64,000 nucleotides of DNA, taken from contig NZ_JAERJA010000003.1 in assembly GCF_016827675.1 (NCBI RefSeq), positions 248,001-312,000 on the forward strand, given 5' to 3'. The notes under the pieces were generated by a model. It did not search any database, was not told where the DNA came from, and was given only the letters and a program-made list of their open reading frames with translations. Shown here piece after piece: positions 17,156-28,142 of this stretch (position 1 is its first letter; each line of letters opens with the position of its first letter). The stretch comes from Nocardioides limicola. GTDB lineage: Bacteria > Actinomycetota > Actinomycetes > Propionibacteriales > Nocardioidaceae. Both the position numbers and the translations under genes were made by a program.

Positions 17156-18301
17156 ATGAGCAGCCCCACCCCCGATCAGGTCCGCAGCGCCCTGGCCGGC
17201 GTCCAGGACCCGGAGATCAAGCGACCGATCACCGAGCTCGGCATGGTCGAGTCGGTCGAGGTGGACGCGGACGGAACCGTCCGACTCACCGTGCTGTTGA
17301 CGGTGGCGGGCTGCCCGATGAAGGACACGATCACCACCGACGTCCGGGCCGCTGTGCAGGCGGTCGACGGGGTCACCGGGGTGGAGTTGGAGCTCGGCGT
17401 GATGACCGCCGAGCAGCGGGCCGGGCTCCAGGAGGTGCTCCGCGACGGTCGGGCGCAGCGCGAGATCCCGTTCTCGCAGCCGGGCAACCTGACCAAGGTG
17501 TTCGCGATCGCCAGCGGCAAGGGCGGTGTCGGCAAGTCGTCGGTGACGGTGAACCTGGCTGTCGCGATGGCCGATCGGGGCCTGAAGGTCGGCATCGTGG
17601 ACGCCGACATCTATGGCCACTCGATCCCGGCGATGCTGCAGGTCGCTGACGCCCGACCGACCCAGGTCGAGGATCTGATCATGCCCGTCCCGGCGCCGTC
17701 CGGTGTCTCGGTGATCTCGATCGGCATGCTCAAGCCGCGCCGCGACCAGGTGGTCGCCTGGCGGGGCCCGATGCTGGACCGGGCTCTGGTGCAGATGCTG
17801 GCCGACGTCTACTGGGGCGACCTGGACGTGCTGCTGCTCGACCTGCCACCGGGCACCGGCGATGTCGCGATCTCCCTCGGACAGCACCTCCCCAGCGCCG
17901 AGGTGCTGGTGGTCACCACCCCGCAGGAGGCTGCGGCCGAGGTGGCCGAACGTGCCGGCACGATGGCCTCGATGATGCATCAGCGAGTGGTCGGCGTGCT
18001 GGAGAACATGAGCCACCTGGTGTTGCCGGACGGTGAACTGCTGGAGGTCTTCGGCGCCGGCGGCGGCGCCCGGGTCGCCAGCACCCTGTCGGAGCGCTTC
18101 GGGTACGACGTACCGCTGCTCGGCCAGATCCCCCTGGAGACCGCCCTGCGCCTGGGCGGCGACAGCGGTGACCCGGTGGTGCGCAGCGCCCCGGACACTC
18201 CCGCTGCCAAGGCGCTGATCCAGGTGGCCGACACCTTGTCGGGCCGCAGCCGCGGACTGGCCGGTCTCCAACTGGGCCTGACTCCCTCGTCGAAGTTCTG
18301 A
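17156..18301 (+). CDS. mrp: Mrp/ApbC-type P-loop ATPase, iron-sulfur carrier
   Basis: Protein of 381 aa: N-terminal MIP18/DUF59-like domain (residues 1-85, with VAGCPMKDTI), then the ParA-like ATPase with GKGGVGKSS at 121-129, VDADIYGHSIP and LLLDLPPGTGD. The family binds and transfers Fe-S clusters. The usual CxxC motif for cluster binding in the C-terminal half is not visible here, as in other actinobacterial Mrp proteins I recall. Followed at 15 nt by tatB, so likely co-transcribed. Confidence 0.9.
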   Translation: MSSPTPDQVRSALAGVQDPEIKRPITELGMVESVEVDADGTVRLTVLLTVAGCPMKDTITTDVRAAVQAVDGVTGVELELGVMTAEQRAGLQEVLRDGRAQREIPFSQPGNLTKVFAIASGKGGVGKSSVTVNLAVAMADRGLKVGIVDADIYGHSIPAMLQVADARPTQVEDLIMPVPAPSGVSVISIGMLKPRRDQVVAWRGPMLDRALVQMLADVYWGDLDVLLLDLPPGTGDVAISLGQHLPSAEVLVVTTPQEAAAEVAERAGTMASMMHQRVVGVLENMSHLVLPDGELLEVFGAGGGARVASTLSERFGYDVPLLGQIPLETALRLGGDSGDPVVRSAPDTPAAKALIQVADTLSGRSRGLAGLQLGLTPSSKF

Positions 18302-18316
18302 TCCGGGGGCCTGGCG

Positions 18317-18655
18317 GTGTTCGGCGTCGGGTTGACCGAGTTGGCGGTGCTCGCCTTCGTCGCGGTGCTGGTGGTCGGGCCGGAGAAGCTGCCCGACCTG
18401 GCCAAGCAAGCGGGCCGGATGCTGCGTCAGCTGCGACGGATGGCCGACCAGGCCCGGGACGAGATCCGCGACGAACTGGGGCCCGAGTTCGCCGACCTGG
18501 AGTTGCGCGACCTCGACCCGCGCCGCATCGTCAAGAAGACGATCGCCGACGCGATGGCCATGGAGGACGATGCCGAGGAGGCTCGGCAACGTCGGGCGGC
18601 TGCTCCTGGGCTGGATCCGGGGGAACGCCCACCGTTCGACCTCGACGCCACCTGA
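18317..18655 (+). CDS. tatB: TatB, twin-arginine translocase subunit
   Basis: Protein of 112 aa: an N-terminal transmembrane helix with the hallmark FGVGLTELAVLAFVAVLVVGPEKLPDLAK in segments, amphipathic helix, then a long charged helix and proline-rich tail. VVGPEKLP and the length favour TatB over TatA. It would form the TatBC receptor for folded twin-arginine substrates. The gene adjoins mrp, as in mycobacteria (from memory). GTG start; 3 bp from the convergent gene. Confidence 0.88.
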   Translation: MFGVGLTELAVLAFVAVLVVGPEKLPDLAKQAGRMLRQLRRMADQARDEIRDELGPEFADLELRDLDPRRIVKKTIADAMAMEDDAEEARQRRAAAPGLDPGERPPFDLDAT

Positions 18656-18658
18656 GCA

Positions 18659-19216
18659 TCACAGCGGCACCTTCTTGGAACTGACCGCGGCGATCGCCGC
18701 CAGCGGCACCAGCCCCGGAGCCGGCACCTCACCGGGGTCGGCCGCGGGCACGATCTCGGCGAAGTCGGCGCCGATCCGGCCGACGGTTCCCTCCCGTCGG
18801 CTGCCGTCGACGAGATGGAGTACGCAGACCTCGTCGGCGTCACCGAGGCGGCGCAGCGCGGCACCGAGTCCCAACTTCGCCGAGACTCGCCACGCCGCCT
18901 CCGGGGTCGACCGGTCGGAGAGCCCGTGCACGCCCAGCATCGAGGCCAGGGGCAGCACCCAGTCCTGAGCGGGGCTGACCAGCAGGCACCACTGGGCACC
19001 GGCATGACGCAGCCGACCGTGCAGCCGACCGACACCGGCCAGGTCCACCGACACGTCCCGCCCCACCGAAGCGATCAGGCGACTGGCCAGGGTGACGCCC
19101 AGGTACTCGGCCCGCCTCCGGTCGGCCATCTCGGCCTCCCGCTCGGCGGCGAACATCACCCCCGCCTGCTGCTCCAGTTCGTCGAACAGCGTGCACAGGT
19201 GCTCTTCCCAGCGCAT
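18659..19216 (-). CDS. conserved actinobacterial protein of unknown function
   Basis: Protein of 185 aa beginning with an amphipathic helix (EEHLCTLFDELEQQAGVMFA) rich in Glu and Arg, then a beta-rich domain with ASRLIASVGRDVSVDLAGVG, AQWCLLVSP and EVCVLHLVDGSRREGTVGRIGADFAEIVP. The last segment resembles an Sm/PRC-like small barrel. I know the type from actinobacteria but no function. ATG 19216 reads divergently from the Rv3235-family gene, 133 bp away. Confidence 0.72.
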   Translation of the reverse strand: MRWEEHLCTLFDELEQQAGVMFAAEREAEMADRRRAEYLGVTLASRLIASVGRDVSVDLAGVGRLHGRLRHAGAQWCLLVSPAQDWVLPLASMLGVHGLSDRSTPEAAWRVSAKLGLGAALRRLGDADEVCVLHLVDGSRREGTVGRIGADFAEIVPAADPGEVPAPGLVPLAAIAAVSSKKVPL

Positions 19217-19275
19217 CCGATCCGTCCCTCCCGAGTCCCGATGCGGGCAAGCCTGTCACAGAAGGTGCCCCAAGT

Positions 19276-19290
19276 CGGGTTTCAAACCCG
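19276..19290. promoter_or_regulatory. 15-bp palindrome in a divergent intergenic region
   Basis: CGGGTTTCAAACCCG is a perfect inverted repeat around a central C, 60 bp before the Rv3235-family ATG and 60 bp before the divergent gene. Position and symmetry suit an operator; no family match recognised. Confidence 0.4.
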
Positions 19291-19349
19291 GGCGAGTGGG
19301 TATGAACTGCATCAAACGAATGCAAACACAATGATTGAGAGGTGAGGGC

Positions 19350-19871
19350 ATGTTCACGGATTCACCGGTGCCCGCCGCCGCCTTCCAAGGCACGCTCGCG
19401 CTGGACCTCCAGCCGGCCCTGGACCCGCCCGAGGTCGGGTCGGACCATCTCGAGTCGCTGGCAACCTCCGATGCCGGCACCGCCCCGGGGCAGGATCTCG
19501 TCGATGTGCCGGATCGGCTCCGGCGAGAGCTCCTGCGGTGGGCGCTGCGGTTCGGTCAGGCCGCCGCCGAGATCGTCAACGGCGACCGGCCCCCCGGACA
19601 GTTGGCCAGGCACACCAGTCGGGAGGTCCAGGCCGACCTCACTCGGCGGGCGCTGTTGGTCGCCCGGGCCGCCGGCTCCGATCAGGGCCTGGGGCGACGC
19701 TGGTCACCGGAGGGCCGGCCCCGGGTGGTCAGCGTGCACGGAAGCTTCCTGAGCAACAGCGTCGCCGAGGTGTGCCTGCGGGTCCAGACGGGCCAGCGCC
19801 ACCGAGCCATCGCGGCGCGCTTCGAGGTCGACCGGGGGCGGTGGCTCTGCCGTTCGCTGGAGTTCGCCTGA
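19350..19871 (+). CDS. Rv3235 family protein (DUF6459 type)
   Basis: Protein of 173 aa. The N-terminal 50 residues look disordered; the rest is an alpha/beta domain with RPRVVSVHGSFLSNSVAEVC and HRAIAARFEVDRGRWLCRSLEF, the signature I associate with the Rv3235 family encoded next to secA in actinobacteria. Function unknown. ATG 19350 follows GAGAGGTGAGG. The stop lies within a 19-bp tandem duplication (19863-19900). Confidence 0.75.
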   Translation: MFTDSPVPAAAFQGTLALDLQPALDPPEVGSDHLESLATSDAGTAPGQDLVDVPDRLRRELLRWALRFGQAAAEIVNGDRPPGQLARHTSREVQADLTRRALLVARAAGSDQGLGRRWSPEGRPRVVSVHGSFLSNSVAEVCLRVQTGQRHRAIAARFEVDRGRWLCRSLEFA

Positions 19872-19900
19872 CGGCCCTGTCTTCGCCTGACGCCCCTGTC
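19863..19900. repeat. tandem duplication of a 19-bp unit
   Basis: Two adjacent 19-bp copies (19863-19881 and 19882-19900) differ at one base (G/C). The first contains the stop codon of the Rv3235-family gene, so the second looks like a recent slippage duplication in the short gap before the convergent secA stop. Confidence 0.8.
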
Positions 19901-19910
19901 GCGGACCGGC

Positions 19911-22769
<2,859 letters not shown>

Positions 22770-22870
22770 GGGCTTGCGGACTCCAGTTCACGGATCTGAC
22801 GGGCGGCGCGGCCGCGCCACTCGGGGGACAACCCCGGCCATGCTACCCACGGGGGCCAGCCGGATCCGCA

Positions 22871-24061
22871 TCACCGGCCGATCTCCACCTCCAGCGCCGC
22901 CGCGAGGTCCCCGCGGGGTTCGACCAGTACGTCGTCGAGGCCGAGCCAGCCGGCCATCCGCACCAGTTCCGCGGCCAGTTCGGCGGCGGTCCGATCGGGC
23001 GCGGCCGGCTCGGCCCAGGCGGCCCGGACCAGCAGCCGCCCAGCAGCGCGATCCGCCTTGAGATCGACCCGGGCCACCAGCCGATCGCCGAGCAGGAAGG
23101 GCAGCACGTAGTAGCCGTGCACCCGCTTGTGGGCGGGGGTGTAGATCTCGATCCGGTAGCGGAAACCGAAGAGTTGCTCGGTCCGGTCCCGCTCCCAGAC
23201 CACGGGGTCGAACGGACTGAGCAGCGTCCGGGCATCCACCCGGCGTGGCATCCTCGCCTCGGCGTGCAGCCAGCCGGGCCGGTGCCAGCCCTCCACCTGG
23301 ACCGGCTCCAACTCCCCCGCCGCCTGCAGTTCGGCGACCGCGACACGGGTCGCCTCCACCGGCATCCGGTAGTAGTCCCGTAGACACGCGAGCGTGGCGA
23401 CGCCGTGCGAGCGGGCCGCACGGCGTACCAACTCCACATGCGCCTCGGTCTCGGTGAGGTGTGGTCCACTCAGGTGAGCGGCGGGGATGACCCGTTCGGG
23501 CAGGTCGTAGCGGATCTCGAACTGGGCGTTGCGACCAGCCACCGCCACGTCGCCGGTCGCGGCGAGCAGGTCGAGCGCCTTCCGTGCCTCGGACCAGTTC
23601 CAGCCCCAGTGCTCCTTGGTGCGTGGGGCACCGTCATCGAGGTCGCGGGCGGTCACCGGGCCGCGTTCGGTGACCTCGGCCAGGATCCGCCGCTTGAGCG
23701 CGCCGTCGATGCCGGCCCACCAGCGGGCCTCGCGTTGTCGGTACCGCTCCATCCGATGCCGCATCACCGGCCACAGCTCGACCGGCATCAGCGCCTGGAC
23801 GTGCGCCAGGTACTCGACCAACCGGCGCGGTCCCCGCTCCGAGGCGCGGTGCAGCAGGTCGACGTCGTAGGGACCCATCCGGGAGTAGAGCGGCATGTAG
23901 TGGGCTCGCTGCAGCACGTTGACCGAGTCCACCTGCAGCACTCCGGTGCGTTGCACGGTCCGCTCCAGGGTCCGCATCGTGGGCCGGGCATGCGGTCGGT
24001 CGGCGAACCCCTGGGCGCCGAGCGCGATCCTGCGAGCCTGGTCGAGGGAGAGACTGACCAT
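22871..24061 (-). CDS. YcaQ/AlkZ-type winged-helix DNA glycosylase
   Basis: Protein of 396 aa of the HTH_42 family, whose members (E. coli YcaQ, Streptomyces AlkZ) excise alkylated bases and unhook interstrand crosslinks. The catalytic Q-phi-D motif is seen in LQVDSVNVLQRAH (about residues 42-54), the YcaQ/AlkX-like form and not the QxQ of AlkZ. Later motifs: YYRMP, LLSPFDPVVWERDR and YVLPFLLGDRLVARVDLK. The start overlaps the stop of the response regulator by 1 nt (TGATG), an unusual partner. Confidence 0.85.
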   Translation of the reverse strand: MVSLSLDQARRIALGAQGFADRPHARPTMRTLERTVQRTGVLQVDSVNVLQRAHYMPLYSRMGPYDVDLLHRASERGPRRLVEYLAHVQALMPVELWPVMRHRMERYRQREARWWAGIDGALKRRILAEVTERGPVTARDLDDGAPRTKEHWGWNWSEARKALDLLAATGDVAVAGRNAQFEIRYDLPERVIPAAHLSGPHLTETEAHVELVRRAARSHGVATLACLRDYYRMPVEATRVAVAELQAAGELEPVQVEGWHRPGWLHAEARMPRRVDARTLLSPFDPVVWERDRTEQLFGFRYRIEIYTPAHKRVHGYYVLPFLLGDRLVARVDLKADRAAGRLLVRAAWAEPAAPDRTAAELAAELVRMAGWLGLDDVLVEPRGDLAAALEVEIGR

Positions 24062-24732
24062 CAGAGCTCGAGGATCTTCTCCCGCACGGCGTACATCACC
24101 GCTTCCATCCGGGAGTGCAACTGCAGCTTCTCCAAGATGTTGCGGACGTGGTTCTTGACCGTGTTCTCGCTGATGAAGAGGCGCTTGGCGATGTCGCGGT
24201 TGTTCAGCCCCTCGGCCACCAGCCCGAGCACCTCGAGCTCACGTTCGGTCAGTTTGAGGCGCGGCGACTCGGCACGCTCGGGCCGCGACATCTGCTTGAA
24301 CTCGTCGATCAGCTTGGTCGCCATCGACGGACTGATCAGCGACTGCCCGTCGGCGACCACCCGGACCGCCTGGGCGACCTCATCGATCGAGGAGTCCTTC
24401 AGCAGATAGCCCGCGGCACCCGCCTTGACGGCCTCGTAGAGGTCGGCCTCCTCGTCGCTCATCGTGAGCATCACGATCTTCGCCGACGGAGCGGCCTCCT
24501 TGATGGCCTGACAGGCCTCCAGGCCGGAGCGGCGTGGCATCCGTACGTCGAGCAGGACGACGTCGGGTGCCACGCGCGCCGCGACCTCGATGCCTTCGTC
24601 GCCGTCCCCGGCCTCACCGACGACCTCGATGCCGGCCTCGACACCGAGGAGCATGGTCAACCCGCGCCGGAAGAGTTCGTGGTCATCAACGACCACGACC
24701 CTGATCGGCTCCGCCGGCTGCCCCTTGTCCAC
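24061..24732 (-). CDS. NarL/FixJ-family response regulator
   Basis: Protein of 223 aa: receiver domain with VDDHE acidic pocket, phospho-acceptor D62 (VVLLDVRMP), switch T in VMLTMSDEE and K in GYLLKDSS; LuxR-type DNA-binding domain LTERELEVLGLVAEGLNNRDIAKRLF then SENTVKNHVRNIL. No kinase gene is adjacent, so it is an orphan here; orphan NarL regulators near secA/hpf are common in actinobacteria as I recall. GTG 24732 with a possible -10 CATGAT 6 nt upstream. Co-translated with the glycosylase gene. Confidence 0.92.
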   Translation of the reverse strand: MDKGQPAEPIRVVVVDDHELFRRGLTMLLGVEAGIEVVGEAGDGDEGIEVAARVAPDVVLLDVRMPRRSGLEACQAIKEAAPSAKIVMLTMSDEEADLYEAVKAGAAGYLLKDSSIDEVAQAVRVVADGQSLISPSMATKLIDEFKQMSRPERAESPRLKLTERELEVLGLVAEGLNNRDIAKRLFISENTVKNHVRNILEKLQLHSRMEAVMYAVREKILEL

Positions 24733-24775
24733 CCCTGCATCATGGCAGAGACCGGCGACACAGGCAGGACAGTGT

Positions 24776-25411
24776 TCACTGAGCGGCGTCGCCGAGGTCC
24801 AGCGAGATCACTCCGTAGTCGTAGCCCTTGCGGCGGTAGACCACCGACGGACGTTCACTCTCCTTGTCCACGAACAGGTAGAAGTCGTGGCCGACCAGCT
24901 CCATCTCGTACAGGGCCTGGTCCAACGTCATCGGGGAGGCAGGGTGTGCCTTCTCCCGGACCACCAGCGGTCCGTCCCCGGTCACCGTGATCGGCCCGAC
25001 GGTGCGCTCCTCGACCGTCTCTTCGGCCTGCTCGGCACCGGCCAGCAGCCCTTCGGGGATCGCGTCGGCCAGTGCCTGCCCGACACTCACCGGGGTGTGT
25101 CGGCCGCGGTGGATCCGGCGACGGTCCGCGGCCCTGCGCATCTGCGAGGCCATCTTGTCCATCGCGAGGTCGAGCGCGGCCATCTTGTCCTCGGCGGCCG
25201 CCTCGGCGCGGATCACCGGGCCCTTGGAGAAGGCGGTCAACTGAACCCGGACGGCCCGGTCGTGCTGGCGCGGGTTGCGCTCCTGCTCCACCTCCACCTG
25301 GACCCTCATGATCCGGTGGTCGTGCTTCTCCAGGCGAGCGAGCTTCTCGGTGACATGGGTGCGGTACCGGTCGGACACCTCGCAGTGACGACCTGTGACG
25401 ACAACGTCCAT
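24776..25411 (-). CDS. hpf: long-form ribosome hibernation promoting factor
   Basis: Protein of 211 aa. N-terminal HPF/RaiA domain (VVVTGRHCEVSDRYRTHV, about 1-105) that binds the 30S decoding region; linker; C-terminal dimerisation domain (about 150-205) with DQALYEMELVGHDFYLFVD and VVYRRKGYDYGVISL, which drives 100S dimer formation. The start ATG has a strong AGGAGG ribosome site. Upstream (25412-25521) only a G-rich leader was seen. Stress or stationary-phase control is expected from the family. Confidence 0.95.
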   Translation of the reverse strand: MDVVVTGRHCEVSDRYRTHVTEKLARLEKHDHRIMRVQVEVEQERNPRQHDRAVRVQLTAFSKGPVIRAEAAAEDKMAALDLAMDKMASQMRRAADRRRIHRGRHTPVSVGQALADAIPEGLLAGAEQAEETVEERTVGPITVTGDGPLVVREKAHPASPMTLDQALYEMELVGHDFYLFVDKESERPSVVYRRKGYDYGVISLDLGDAAQ

Positions 25412-25521
25412 TCCTACCTCCTGGAGTCGGGTGCGATGGGGAGCCGAACCTCACTTCATGCGAACCCGGGAGACAGAGAGCCCCCCGGCCGCGAGAGGTG
25501 GGTGGACTCCATGAAGAGACG

Positions 25522-26274
25522 CTAGTCGAAACCGGCCGACGATAAAAGGGCCGTCCGCCTCTGAGTCGCGGCAATCACCGCGATCCCCCGCAACCGCACC
25601 CCCAACTCCTCCAGGGCTCGCTGCGCCTCCCGGGCGGTGGCGCCGGTGGTGATCACGTCGTCGACGATCACCACGTGCACCGGCCGGCCACTGGCCGCGG
25701 CCTTCAGGGCCCGGCGACGACCGGCCAACGCCCCGGCCAGGTTCTGCGCCCTGGCAGCGCTGTCCAGGCCGCTCTGGTCATGCACCCGCCGACCCACCAC
25801 GAGCAGGCGGGTCACCCGCGCGGGAGTGCCGGCGCGCCGCAGTGCCCGGGCTGCGCCGCGCGCCACGGCGTACAAGGGATCGTGGCCGCGCCGCCGCGCG
25901 CTCGACGGTGCGGAGGGCACCGGAACCACCAGCACCGGCACCCCGGGGTCGTCGGCGACGAGCAACTGCACCGAGGTGGCCAGCAGTCGGGCCAACGGCC
26001 GCCGCAGGGCCAGTTGTCGATGCTCCTTGTGTCCCACCACCATCGCCTGCACCGGCCCGCCGTAGGCAGCCGACGCCGCGACGGCGCCCAGTCCCTCGGG
26101 GCAGGGCGTCGGTCGGGTCCAGAAGGCGGTCGTCGGCAGCGCGGCGCTGCAGTCGCCGCACAGCATCCGACCCGGGAGCGCGCAGCCCAGGCACTGACTG
26201 CCGAACACCAGGTCGGCCAGTGGATCAACGACGAAGTCCGACCACGGCGAGCCCATCGACCCAGCCCAGCGCAT
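25522..26274 (-). CDS. ComF family protein (phosphoribosyltransferase-like)
   Basis: Protein of 250 aa related to competence protein ComFC: a zinc-finger-like Cys set (CLGCALPGRMLCGDC), then a PRTase fold with PRPP loop VVIVDDVITTGATAREA and the SGLDSAARAQNLAGAL segment. In naturally transformable bacteria the family aids DNA uptake; in actinobacteria its role is unclear. Start uncertain: ATG 26274 chosen, ATG 26256 possible. Lies after lpqB on the same strand, separated by a 21-bp tandem repeat array. Confidence 0.85.
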   Translation of the reverse strand: MRWAGSMGSPWSDFVVDPLADLVFGSQCLGCALPGRMLCGDCSAALPTTAFWTRPTPCPEGLGAVAASAAYGGPVQAMVVGHKEHRQLALRRPLARLLATSVQLLVADDPGVPVLVVPVPSAPSSARRRGHDPLYAVARGAARALRRAGTPARVTRLLVVGRRVHDQSGLDSAARAQNLAGALAGRRRALKAAASGRPVHVVIVDDVITTGATAREAQRALEELGVRLRGIAVIAATQRRTALLSSAGFD

Positions 26275-26329
26275 CGGCGGTGTCCGGCGCAACCAGGGCC
26301 TGTGGAGAAGTACGGTTGGCGCCGTAGGA

Positions 26330-26403
26330 GGCCCAACTCGACGCGGATGGGGCCCAAGTCGACGCGGATGGGGCCCAACTCGGCGCGGATGGGGCCCAAC
26401 TCG
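26330..26403. repeat. 21-bp tandem repeat array upstream of comF
   Basis: Three full 21-bp units (26341-26361, 26362-26382, 26383-26403) plus an 11-bp partial unit before them, each with GGATGGGGCCCAA. Only two positions vary. The array fills most of the lpqB-comF gap, starting 9 bp after the lpqB stop. Confidence 0.85.
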
Positions 26404-26411
26404 ACGGGGGG

Positions 26412-28142
26412 TCAGCCGACGAAGGCGAGGGCGTCGAGTTCGTCGTCGAAGGGCAACGGCTCCCGGTCGTCGAGGTCGATGACGCCGTCGTCGGTGAGCA
26501 GGTAGCGTCGATCGGACTCCACCGGCGAGCCGGCGTACCCGAGCACCCGGTCCCGGCGGAGCACCAGTGCCTCCCGACTGCGGCCGTGTGATCCGTCGAC
26601 CGGGATCGTCCGGATCTCGGTGAGTTGGTCGCTGCGGGCGTTGACGACCACCACGCTGGACGCGGTGCGCCAGGCCAGGTGCTGCACGTCCAGCGGGGTG
26701 TCCACGTCCCAGGCGATCACGGTGGCCGGTCCGGCCCCCACCACGGCGCCGCGTTCGTCGCGCCGGATCCGGCTCACGACCAACGAGTCGCCCGCGGGGC
26801 GGCGGACCACGGCCACCAGCCGGGATCCGTCCCGGGACACCAGGAAGGCGGTCACGTTCTCACCGCTGACACCACGGACCTGCAGCGGTTGCGGCCCGGC
26901 GGCGGTGATCACGGAGACCGCCGCGCCGCCGGGAGCCCGGTCGATCGTCCACAGCCTGCCGTCGGAGTCCCATGCCGGCCGCAGCAGATCGGTGCCGGTG
27001 AGCGCCGACTCCGGGGCCGCGACGGGATCGGTGATCGAGGCCACCCTGAGCACCCGGCCGTTCCGGGAGACGCCGGCCACCCGCCGTGCATCGAGGTCGA
27101 CCGCCAGCTCGCGCTGACGCGGAGCGTCGGCGCGCCCCAGCGGTCCTCCGGTGCCGATCACGCCGGTCCGCAGCACCTCGACGACCCGACCGTCACGCAG
27201 GCCGAACATCCGCGAGCTGGCGCCGGCGATGGTCGGCGCGTACTCCTCACCGTGGGTCATCCGGAACTCCGGCGCCCCGTCGGGAGCGGGCACCGACTCG
27301 GAGTTGACGGTGATCCGGATGCCGCGAATGGCCGGGTCCTGCCGCAGCGTCCAGGCCAGTTGCGCACTCATCAGCGCGGCCACCTCCGCGTTCGGCCGCT
27401 CGAACTCCCCGGTCAGCGCCACCTCGGCGGTCCCACCGGCCGAGACCGGGACGGAGAGCCCCAACTCCGCGCCCTCGGGGAAGAACGACCGGGCCACGTC
27501 GACCAGTCCCTCGCCGGGCCCGTGCAGCAGGCTTCGGGTCAGCGCGGTCGCCAACTGATCACCCCGAGGCACGAACACCGGCTCCGGGATCAGCACCTGA
27601 CCGGTGGGGTCGAAGAAGTACAGGTCCACCTGCGTGAAGCGTTGCTCGAACCATGAGCGAGGCACCAGCAACGCATCCGGAGCAGCATCGATGCGCCACT
27701 CGTCGTCCTCGCGCACCATCGGGAAGGTGATCTGGCTCCCGGTCGACGGCACCGCTCCCAACCAGGCACCCCGCTCGTCGAGCCGATGGGCGCCCCGCAC
27801 CGTCACCTGGACCTCGGCCGCGCCGGTCGGCGGAGTGATCTGGCCGTAGATCACCGTGGCCTGCTCGGGCCGCCACTGCGACCGGGCCCGACCGGACAGG
27901 AACTGCCGGGCGATGCTGGTCTGCACCGGACTGGCCTGCATCGCCTCCAGGAACCCGGTCACGACCGCACTCGGGGACTCACCGGGCTGGGGCGGGTTCG
28001 GCACGATCACCGCGTCCGGACCGTTCGCCTCCACCTCCACCGGGCTCTCCACCACCGGGCCGCTCACCGGCAGTTGCACGCACCCGGCGGTGAGCAGCAG
28101 GACGCTGACGATCAGTGCGGCGCGGATCCCGTCGCTCCTCAC
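26412..28142 (-). CDS. lpqB: LpqB, lipoprotein partner of MtrAB
   Basis: Lipoprotein of 576 aa: type II signal with LTAGC21, a GerMN-like domain in the middle, and a C-terminal beta-propeller-like region (FLVSRDGSRLVAVVRRP, HLAWRTASSVVVVNARSD). In mycobacteria LpqB binds the MtrB sensor and tunes MtrA phosphorylation. Its ATG overlaps the mtrB stop by 4 nt (ATGA), the standard mtrA-mtrB-lpqB order. Confidence 0.95.
   Translation of the reverse strand: MRSDGIRAALIVSVLLLTAGCVQLPVSGPVVESPVEVEANGPDAVIVPNPPQPGESPSAVVTGFLEAMQASPVQTSIARQFLSGRARSQWRPEQATVIYGQITPPTGAAEVQVTVRGAHRLDERGAWLGAVPSTGSQITFPMVREDDEWRIDAAPDALLVPRSWFEQRFTQVDLYFFDPTGQVLIPEPVFVPRGDQLATALTRSLLHGPGEGLVDVARSFFPEGAELGLSVPVSAGGTAEVALTGEFERPNAEVAALMSAQLAWTLRQDPAIRGIRITVNSESVPAPDGAPEFRMTHGEEYAPTIAGASSRMFGLRDGRVVEVLRTGVIGTGGPLGRADAPRQRELAVDLDARRVAGVSRNGRVLRVASITDPVAAPESALTGTDLLRPAWDSDGRLWTIDRAPGGAAVSVITAAGPQPLQVRGVSGENVTAFLVSRDGSRLVAVVRRPAGDSLVVSRIRRDERGAVVGAGPATVIAWDVDTPLDVQHLAWRTASSVVVVNARSDQLTEIRTIPVDGSHGRSREALVLRRDRVLGYAGSPVESDRRYLLTDDGVIDLDDREPLPFDDELDALAFVG

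Noticed and set aside
19271..19292. tRNA T-arm-like segment (GGTTTCAAACC)
   Set aside because: No acceptor, D or anticodon arms around it; it is a simple palindrome.
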